From Candidatus Sabulitectum sp. (GTDB lineage Bacteria > Fermentibacterota > Fermentibacteria > Fermentibacterales > JCC-6), in the NCBI GenBank assembly GCA_029940175.1, contig JAOZRM010000088.1:1-11999 (forward strand): a DNA stretch of 11,999 bases. Reading direction: 5' to 3'. Below, piece by piece: positions 7,118 to 11,999 of this stretch; the stretch's first letter is position 1, and each line of letters begins with the position of its first letter. Both the position numbers and the translations under genes were made by a program. A model generated the notes under the pieces. It saw only the letters and a list, made by a program, of their open reading frames with translations. It was not told where the DNA came from and made no database searches.

Positions 7118-8055
7118 TGCGCTGTAGAAATTGCGGCCACGATAATGAGAGAAGTACAGAGAAGTGTGGAAACTGTGGATTCGATCTAGGACCTCAGACC
7201 GATCCCAGGAAAGATCAAAGAGCTGCTCTGCAGAAGGCGCTTGATACAGGAATAAAGAAAGCTCCGGTTCTCGATTTGTCGTCACCATCTTCAGGCAAAG
7301 CAGGTGTTATAGGCTTCATGGTATTTTTGATTGGAGCTATTGGTGCAATTTTCATTATCAGTAGTTTTGATCGAGCTGAATACGAGCCTGAGACTGAGGT
7401 GTCAACCGAGGATATTGAGGTGGAAATACCTGTAGATTCACTACCCTTGATGCTGGGTACAGATATAGTCTATGTGTTTAATTCGGAGGGTACATCGGCT
7501 TCCCCCAGAACTAATATTGATCTTGCTCTTATACCTGAGGGAACAACAGTATCATTTCTTGGTTCTTCATCAATGTCCATTCAGCCTGTGGTGAATTACA
7601 TGCAGCAGAAGATCAACAGTTCTGACATGCGTGTTCTTACGCCGGACTCTCTCTATGCGTGGGTTGATTCAACTGAGACAGAGTATATCTCTGTTTCCAT
7701 ACTCAAGCCCGTTCCTTCTGCGGAAATTGATTCCACTGTTGTTCAACCTGTGGATGTCAAGATTCTCTTCACTGATCAGTGGGTCAGGTGCATGATTGAC
7801 GAGTACAACAAGGACATCATTGAAGCTGCCGGCGGATACCGGTTTGATGAAAGATTATTCACCAGTGTGATGAATCAGGCGGAACGAACCCTTACCAGAA
7901 GAAACACCGATTTGAGACCTGTTCATATAACTCTGCTTTTCCCATCGGAATCCTCTTTTGGAGAGGCTATGGAGATTGCTGGTGCAGTTTCTCTTGTAAC
8001 CGATTCTCTGGGATATGAGGGTTTCCATATAAAATGGGTAAATGTCACAGACTAA
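7117..8055 (+). CDS. Zinc-ribbon single-pass membrane protein of unknown function
   Basis: The 312-residue protein opens with a zinc ribbon, Cys3-x2-Cys6 and Cys17-x2-Cys20 (MRCRNCGHDN, KCGNCGFDLG). A short basic helix and a Ser/Pro linker follow, then one transmembrane helix (residues ~62-84, GFMVFLIGAIGAIFIISSF). After it comes an acidic stretch and about 200 residues presumably outside the membrane. By the positive-inside rule the zinc ribbon is cytoplasmic. The C-terminal part (LRPVHITLLFPSESSFGEAM to GFHIKWVNV) faintly recalls the ExbD/TolR periplasmic fold, but I would not assign it. AGGAGGT at 7104-7110 sets the ATG, which overlaps the upstream stop (TGATG). It sits between the parvulin-like lipoprotein and the M20 peptidase, overlapping the latter by 14 nt. 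The function is not recognised. Confidence 0.72.
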   Translation: MRCRNCGHDNERSTEKCGNCGFDLGPQTDPRKDQRAALQKALDTGIKKAPVLDLSSPSSGKAGVIGFMVFLIGAIGAIFIISSFDRAEYEPETEVSTEDIEVEIPVDSLPLMLGTDIVYVFNSEGTSASPRTNIDLALIPEGTTVSFLGSSSMSIQPVVNYMQQKINSSDMRVLTPDSLYAWVDSTETEYISVSILKPVPSAEIDSTVVQPVDVKILFTDQWVRCMIDEYNKDIIEAAGGYRFDERLFTSVMNQAERTLTRRNTDLRPVHITLLFPSESSFGEAMEIAGAVSLVTDSLGYEGFHIKWVNVTD

Positions 8056-9319
8056 CAGTCTATTTTCTCCGGGGAGCCTGCTGATCTCCCCGGAGGAAGA
8101 GACTGGTGCTCTTGACAGGTTTGCCGGAACAATTCGATTCCCGACAATTTCGGTGTCCGAAGATTCCTCTCTTGATTGTTTTCACAACATGCGCACGTAT
8201 TCAATGGGTGTATGGAATTCAGTTTTTGATACACTTGAAATGGAGCTCCATAGTGGAGCCTCTATTTTATTGAAGTGGACTGGAGCAGACCCGTCTCTTG
8301 AACCGGTAATGCTTGCTGCCCATCAGGACGTTGTTCCTGTGGGTGATGATAAAGACTGGTTACGAGACCCTTTTGGTGGAGATATCTCTGATGGCAGGAT
8401 ATGGGGCAGAGGAACCATTGATTACAAATGCGGGTACAGTGGAATGCTTGAGGCTGTTTCTCTTCTTATCTCCAGAGGATTCACTCCCGGTCGTACTGTT
8501 TTTCTTGCTTTTGGTCACGATGAAGAGATCGGTGGTTTGCTTGGTGCAAAGGCCATTACAGAGAGCCTGTTATCCCGGAACATTGCATGCAGCAGTGTTC
8601 TTGATGAGGGTGGATACATTTATAGCGAGGCAAACGGTGATGTTGTTGCTGAGGTTGCCATTGCAGAGAAGGGATACGCTTCCTTCAGACTTTCTTCTGA
8701 AGCGGTACAGGGGCACTCTTCAGTACCACCGGACAAAACTGCAATTGGAATGCTTGCCAGAGGAATTGTAGCCCTGGAAGACGGTTCCATGCCTGCGGCA
8801 GAAGTACCATCTGAGATCAGTTCTTCCAAATGGCTGTTATCTACCATTGCTCCAACTGTTTTTTCCAGCGGGTGCAAGGAGAATGTACTCCCGGCAAAAG
8901 CAGAGGCTGTTATCAACACAAGGCCTGCCCCGGGCAGTTCGGTGGATACGGTACATAATTATATTAAGAATGTGGTGGAGCCTTTTGGCATTTCTGTTGA
9001 GCTTATTGACAATCCCAGTGTTTCGGAGCCATCAACTATTTCCAGCACACGGACAATGGATTTTAAAGCACTGAGAACATCGATTCTTAACAGTGTTGTT
9101 CCCGGCACAGGCTTCAGGTGTGGAGTATTCCCTGCAGCTACAGACTCCAGAAGGTATTCACTGGTTGCTAATAATACATATCGATTCCTGCCGGTACATT
9201 TGGACCATAGGGGAATTGGAGCGCTTCATTCTGTGGATGAGAGTATTTCCATCCCGGATTATTTAAGGTGTGTACGGTTCTATGCAGAGTACATTACAAG
9301 GGTCGGATCAAAAGGCTGA
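8042..9319 (+). CDS. M20-family metallopeptidase (carboxypeptidase S / PM20D1-like)
   Basis: Di-zinc amidohydrolase/peptidase of 425 residues, no signal peptide, so cytoplasmic. The metal and catalytic set is readable: His94 and Asp96 in AAHQDVVPV, bridging Asp127 in GRGTIDYK, general base Glu161 and ligand Glu162 in FGHDEEIGG, Asp188 in VLDEGG, and His396 in GALHSVDES. The residue after Asp127 is Tyr, where Asp or Met is more usual. The dimerisation domain lies around residues 205-310 (YASFRLSSEAVQGHSSVP), with the conserved His of QGHSS. HQDVVPV, WLRDPFGGDISDGRIWGRG and FGHDEEIGG are closest to the carboxypeptidase-S/PM20D1 branch, which acts on peptides or N-acyl amino acids; the substrate cannot be told. 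The start overlaps the previous gene by 14 nt with no strong Shine-Dalgarno, and a perfect hairpin sits in codons 9-18. Confidence 0.9.
   Translation: MSQTNSLFSPGSLLISPEEETGALDRFAGTIRFPTISVSEDSSLDCFHNMRTYSMGVWNSVFDTLEMELHSGASILLKWTGADPSLEPVMLAAHQDVVPVGDDKDWLRDPFGGDISDGRIWGRGTIDYKCGYSGMLEAVSLLISRGFTPGRTVFLAFGHDEEIGGLLGAKAITESLLSRNIACSSVLDEGGYIYSEANGDVVAEVAIAEKGYASFRLSSEAVQGHSSVPPDKTAIGMLARGIVALEDGSMPAAEVPSEISSSKWLLSTIAPTVFSSGCKENVLPAKAEAVINTRPAPGSSVDTVHNYIKNVVEPFGISVELIDNPSVSEPSTISSTRTMDFKALRTSILNSVVPGTGFRCGVFPAATDSRRYSLVANNTYRFLPVHLDHRGIGALHSVDESISIPDYLRCVRFYAEYITRVGSKG
8067..8095 (+). repeat. Perfect 10-bp inverted repeat (hairpin) in the 5' coding region of the M20 gene
   Basis: CTCCGGGGAG at 8067-8076 pairs without mismatch with CTCCCCGGAG at 8086-8095, across a 9-nt loop. 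It begins 25 nt after the M20 start codon and just after the stop of the zinc-ribbon gene. There is no T-run after the stem on either strand, so it is not a Rho-independent terminator. A GC-rich hairpin this close to a weak start codon could hold back translation or set a transcript processing point; the effect is inferred. Confidence 0.75.
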
Positions 9320-10211
9320 GTACATACAGCGTACTGCCGTAGTTGGACTGATCACCAACATTGTTCTTACCGGATTGAAAGGATATGCCGGAGTACTTTC
9401 GGGTAGCAGAGCTCTCGTAGCAGATGCTGTTCACAGCCTTTCTGATCTTGCAACCGATGTTGCCATAATAGTTGGCGCCAGATACTGGTGCAAACCTCCT
9501 GATGATACCCATCCATTGGGACATAAGGGAATTGAAACAGTTGTCAGTCTTTTCATTGGGCTGATGCTTATTCTTACGGGTGGAGGGATTGCCATTGACT
9601 CTCTGCAAGCTCTTGGCAGCGATTCAACATCCCTTAGACCCGGTCTGTTCGCAATTGCCGTTGCTGCCCTGTCTCTTGTTACAAAAGAAATACTGTTTCG
9701 GTGGACTATCAGGAAAGCCAGGGAGACGGGATCAGGTGCCCTGGCTGCAAATGCCTGGCATCACAGATCTGACGGATTGAGTACGATCCCGGTTCTCATT
9801 GCTGTAAGTGCCTCAATGATCAGCAGGTCCATGATGTTTCTGGACAGTATTGGTGGTATCATCGTGTCGATCTTCATCGTGAAGGCAGGTTGGAAAGTAT
9901 TGCAACCTGTTATTGGTGAAGTGACCAATTCAGCTCCCCCTGTGGAAGTTGTAAACAAAATGATGAATGCTGCCAGGAGTGTTAACGGGGTAATCAGTAT
10001 TCATCGATTCAGAGCCAGGATGCAGGGCGGAGGAATCTATGTTGATCTCCACCTGCAGGTGAAAGGAAACAGCACAGTAAGGCAGGGGTACACCATCGGC
10101 AAACAGGTGGAGGAGAGTGTAATGGATTGTGATTCATCAGTAAGAGATGTAATTGCTCGAATAGAACCCTTCTCTCCCTGCGGCGATGCTGATAGCTGCA
10201 GCAATTATTAA
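9282..10211 (+). CDS. Cation diffusion facilitator (CDF) family metal exporter
   Basis: Inner-membrane proton-coupled exporter of divalent metals such as Zn2+, Fe2+, Mn2+ or Co2+. From the ATG at 9282 it has 309 residues. Hydrophobic helices are visible from residue ~19 on. The TM2 site is His51-x3-Asp55 (DAVHSLSD, with Asp48 also kept) and the TM5 site is His160-x3-Asp164 (AWHHRSDGLST). The pairing of HxxxD with HxxxD is more ZnT-like than the DxxxD of E. coli YiiP. HPLGHKGIE is the usual cytoplasmic loop. Residues ~225-300 form the cytoplasmic dimerisation domain (VISIHRFRARMQGGGIYVDLHLQV). The tail CGDADSC adds two cysteines. An upstream GTG at 9270 has no Shine-Dalgarno, while AAGGTG (9265-9270) serves ATG 9282 at a long spacing. 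It overlaps the M20 gene by 38 nt. Confidence 0.92.
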   Translation: MQSTLQGSDQKAEYIQRTAVVGLITNIVLTGLKGYAGVLSGSRALVADAVHSLSDLATDVAIIVGARYWCKPPDDTHPLGHKGIETVVSLFIGLMLILTGGGIAIDSLQALGSDSTSLRPGLFAIAVAALSLVTKEILFRWTIRKARETGSGALAANAWHHRSDGLSTIPVLIAVSASMISRSMMFLDSIGGIIVSIFIVKAGWKVLQPVIGEVTNSAPPVEVVNKMMNAARSVNGVISIHRFRARMQGGGIYVDLHLQVKGNSTVRQGYTIGKQVEESVMDCDSSVRDVIARIEPFSPCGDADSCSNY

Positions 10212-10221
10212 CCACAGGGGA

Positions 10222-10250
10222 TTTACAGCAGGGATAATAATGAATATGTT
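10222..10250 (+). promoter_or_regulatory. Candidate sigma-70-type promoter for the PEBP-like / CefD-like pair
   Basis: In the 68-nt gap after the CDF gene, TTTACA (10222-10227, 5 of 6) is followed after exactly 17 nt by TATGTT (10245-10250, 4 of 6). Transcription would start near 10257, just before the GGGAGGG ribosome-binding site at 10267. This suggests the last two genes form their own unit. No terminator hairpin is seen in the gap. Confidence 0.4.
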
Positions 10251-10279
10251 GCCTATTGGTAGGGAAGGGAGGGATTTTA

Positions 10280-10726
10280 ATGGAGTTTAAGATTTGCAGC
10301 AGTGCCTTTACAGATGGAGGTTATCTGCCGGGCTGGTACGCTTCATCTGGGCTCAACGCATCTCCTCCATTTGGATGGGCTGAAGATCCTGAAGGCACCA
10401 CGAGCCTTGCCCTGATATGTTCTTCATCCATAGATAAGGTTCTCTGGGTGTTGTGGAATATTCCCAACAGCAGGAAAACCATTTATGGCAGACTTCCTGC
10501 AGAGAGCACTCTTCCAGGTGGGATGAGACAGGGGCTGAATGATCTTCTTGGCATCGGTTGGACTGGTCCTGCCGAGAAGCTTCCGGATCTTTCGTTGACT
10601 TTTACTCTGTATGCTCTTGACGAGAGTCTGGACATCCCCGAGGAGGGTGTTACTGCAGCCATGCTTGAAGCAGCAATGGAAGGACACATTCTTGGAAAAG
10701 CAACTTTAGGTTGTGTTTACTCCTGA
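10280..10726 (+). CDS. YbhB/YbcL (PEBP) family protein with degenerate ligand pocket
   Basis: Start set by GGGAGGG (10267-10273), 6 nt before the ATG; 148 residues, the usual bacterial PEBP length, no signal peptide. The fold is recognisable from SSAFTDGG (residues 7-14), SPPFGWAEDPEGTTSLALI (28-46), WVLWNIP (56-62), GGMRQGLNDLLGIGWTGP (80-97), LTFTLYALDESLDIP and AMEGHILGKATL near the end. The usual anion-pocket residues are missing. The DPDAP motif is replaced by SSSIDK around residues 48-53, the His of HWVVYNIP is Leu55, and the HRY motif before FTLYAL is LSL (104-106). It therefore probably no longer binds phosphate-type ligands as YbhB or RKIP do. It ends inside the next gene's start (14-nt overlap). 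The family call is fairly secure; its function is unknown. Confidence 0.82.
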   Translation: MEFKICSSAFTDGGYLPGWYASSGLNASPPFGWAEDPEGTTSLALICSSSIDKVLWVLWNIPNSRKTIYGRLPAESTLPGGMRQGLNDLLGIGWTGPAEKLPDLSLTFTLYALDESLDIPEEGVTAAMLEAAMEGHILGKATLGCVYS

Positions 10727-11945
10727 GTTACCCGGGGCACAACCTGTTTTTTGGAGATTCAAAGAAGGAATAGTCTTTCTTAACCACGGCTCTTTTGGAG
10801 CATGCCCGTTACCGGTTCAAAAGAGGAGGGAAAGCCTCCTCCGGCTGATTGAATTCGATCCAATGGGATTTCTAGTCAGCGATTATCAACCCCTTCTAGC
10901 AGATGTTCTTGAGAAGCTCACAGAATTCACAGGCGCTCAAACAGGCTCGCTGGTACTTGTTGAAAACACTACTACCGGAATCAACACCATTCTGAAAAAT
11001 CTACCTCTCAACCCCGGAGATGAGATACTTGTTACGGATCAGGAGTATTTTTCATCCATTAATTCTCTCAGAGTTATTGCAGGCATCAGAGGAGCTTCTG
11101 TACGATTGATTCATCTGCCATTTCCAGTTAAAACCGAAAACGATGTACTCGCAGCAGTTGAAGATGCAGTAACTCCATCAACAAGATTTGCATTGATCGA
11201 TCACATAGTTAGTGCAACAGGTATGATTCTGCCACTGAAGAAAATCATTGAGCTGCTCTCCGATAAAGGAATCCATACTGTTGTGGATGGAGCTCACGGC
11301 CCGGGACAGCTTGCGCTTGATCTAAAAAAACTGGGTTGTCTTGCATATGTTGGAAATTGTCACAAGTGGCTTTGCAGTCCGCGCTCTTCAGCCATTCTTT
11401 ACGTAAGACCTGATTTTCAGCAGGAATTTCTTCCTCTTGCTATCAGCCATGTTCCCTCTGATTTTGATACTGACCTGTCCAGTTTTCAAATATACTTCAG
11501 ATGGAATGGTACACCGGATCCCACTCCTGCTCTATGCATCCCTGATTCTTTAGAATTTATGGGAAAACTACACAGTCTGGGCTGGTCTGGAATAATGAGC
11601 AGCAACAGAGAATTAGCTCTTGCAGCCAGGCATACCATCTGTTCTGCTCTTGGTGTTGAACCTCCCTGTCCTGATTCCATGGTTGGCTCAATGGCAGCTA
11701 TTCCACTTTTGGGATACAGTCCCTGCATTTCCAGAGTACCTGGTGAAATGGACCCTCTTCAGAAATGGCTGAGGTGTGAGAAGGGAATTGTTGTACCGGT
11801 TACAGCTGTATGTAATGATGCTCAAAGATGTGTTCGAATCTCCGCTCAGCAATACAATTTTCCTGAGCAGTATCACTATCTGGCAGAGTCTCTTGTTCAG
11901 TTCAGAGAGAACAAATACAAACAAGTGGTTTTGCCGGGGAAGTGA
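10713..11945 (+). CDS. Class V PLP-dependent aminotransferase-fold enzyme, isopenicillin-N epimerase (CefD)-like
   Basis: PLP enzyme of 410 residues. FLNHGSFGACPLPVQ (22-36) is the typical CefD-like entry motif. NTTTG (85-89) binds the PLP phosphate, Asp192 in VVDGAHGPGQ contacts the pyridine nitrogen, and Lys218 in GNCHKWLCSPRSSA is the Schiff-base lysine. Members of this group include isopenicillin N epimerase, ergothioneine C-S lyase (EgtE) and cysteine-desulfurase-like enzymes, so reaction and substrate stay open; no beta-lactam genes lie nearby. The GTG at 10713 is the only usable start: an in-frame TAG lies 6 nt upstream and no other start codon occurs before the FLNHGS motif. It has no good Shine-Dalgarno and overlaps the PEBP-like gene by 14 nt, so translational coupling is likely. 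Confidence 0.88.
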   Translation: MFTPELPGAQPVFWRFKEGIVFLNHGSFGACPLPVQKRRESLLRLIEFDPMGFLVSDYQPLLADVLEKLTEFTGAQTGSLVLVENTTTGINTILKNLPLNPGDEILVTDQEYFSSINSLRVIAGIRGASVRLIHLPFPVKTENDVLAAVEDAVTPSTRFALIDHIVSATGMILPLKKIIELLSDKGIHTVVDGAHGPGQLALDLKKLGCLAYVGNCHKWLCSPRSSAILYVRPDFQQEFLPLAISHVPSDFDTDLSSFQIYFRWNGTPDPTPALCIPDSLEFMGKLHSLGWSGIMSSNRELALAARHTICSALGVEPPCPDSMVGSMAAIPLLGYSPCISRVPGEMDPLQKWLRCEKGIVVPVTAVCNDAQRCVRISAQQYNFPEQYHYLAESLVQFRENKYKQVVLPGK

Positions 11946-11999
11946 CCTTCTTCTGTAATTACCTATATTTGCCATGTAAAGAAAGGAGGTACCTTTGAG
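11942..11999 (+). promoter_or_regulatory. Leader of a further gene beyond the window: possible promoter and ideal Shine-Dalgarno
   Basis: AAAGGAGGT (11982-11990) is a full-length match to the 16S tail, and a TTG (11995-11997) follows 4 nt later, so a new gene most likely begins at 11995. A weak promoter, GTGACC (11942-11947), 16 nt, TATATT (11964-11969), may precede it. AAAGG (11982-11986) can pair with CCTTT (11992-11996), which would partly cover the ribosome-binding site. The gene itself is outside the window. Confidence 0.5.

Noticed and set aside
8313..8771. 152-codon open frame on the plus strand inside the M20 gene
   Set aside because: Out of frame with the zinc-ligand motifs that clearly define the M20 protein; Leu/Arg-rich nonsense-like translation.
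10256..10279. TTG at 10256 as start of the PEBP-like gene
   Set aside because: It lies before the ribosome-binding site and adds MVGKGGIL, which is only the translated Shine-Dalgarno region; ATG 10280 fits the family N-terminus.
1..11999. CRISPR array, tRNA/rRNA, insertion sequence or prophage
   Set aside because: No regularly spaced direct repeats, no tRNA-like cloverleaf sequence, and no transposase, integrase or phage protein among the translated genes.

Overview
The window looks like a chromosomal segment of a Gram-negative (diderm), free-living bacterium of moderate GC. I see no phage, insertion-sequence, tRNA, rRNA or CRISPR signal. Diderm signs are an OmpA-type peptidoglycan-binding domain, lipoproteins with lipoboxes, a periplasmic parvulin-like lipoprotein and a PBP4-type peptidase. 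The DUF4837-like lipoprotein is a family best known from Bacteroidota, and the PGF-pre-PGF-like repeats are best known from archaea and a few bacterial candidate phyla. Together they suggest the wider Fibrobacterota-Chlorobiota-Bacteroidota (FCB) neighbourhood, for example a candidate phylum such as Fermentibacteria. That placement is a low-confidence inference from gene content.

Layout. (A) Positions 1-3997, plus strand, tightly packed: the 3' part of a large envelope protein (two PGF-pre-PGF-like domains plus OmpA domain), a DUF948-type membrane/coiled-coil protein, a DUF4837-like lipoprotein, a TPR protein, type II 3-dehydroquinate dehydratase (aroQ) and elongation factor P (efp). ATGA overlaps join DUF948 to DUF4837 and TPR to aroQ; the other gaps are under 30 nt, so this reads as one operon. 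(B) A minus-strand PBP4-type D-Ala-D-Ala carboxypeptidase (5335-4004) converges on efp with only 6 nt between stop codons. (C) A roughly 100-bp divergent promoter region (5336-5434) separates it from a second plus-strand operon: a parvulin/SurA-like lipoprotein, a zinc-ribbon single-pass membrane protein, an M20 peptidase and a CDF metal transporter. These overlap by 1, 14 and 38 nt. (D) After a 68-nt gap with a plausible promoter come a PEBP/YbhB-like protein with a degraded ligand pocket and, overlapping it by 14 nt, a class V PLP enzyme of the isopenicillin-N-epimerase (CefD-like) type. An ideal Shine-Dalgarno at the right edge announces another gene.

How they work together: A to C are dominated by cell-envelope functions (peptidoglycan anchoring, lipoproteins, cross-link trimming, extracytoplasmic folding), mixed with housekeeping genes (aroQ-efp, a pairing also seen near each other in Bacillus). 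The M20 peptidase plus CDF exporter is a plausible but unproven metal/peptide pairing. I found no convincing defence system or secondary-metabolite cluster. The most unusual items are the PGF-pre-PGF/OmpA fusion, the internally duplicated parvulin-like lipoprotein, the pocket-less PEBP protein, a perfect 10-bp hairpin in the first codons of the M20 gene and a 19-bp perfect palindrome at the convergent junction.
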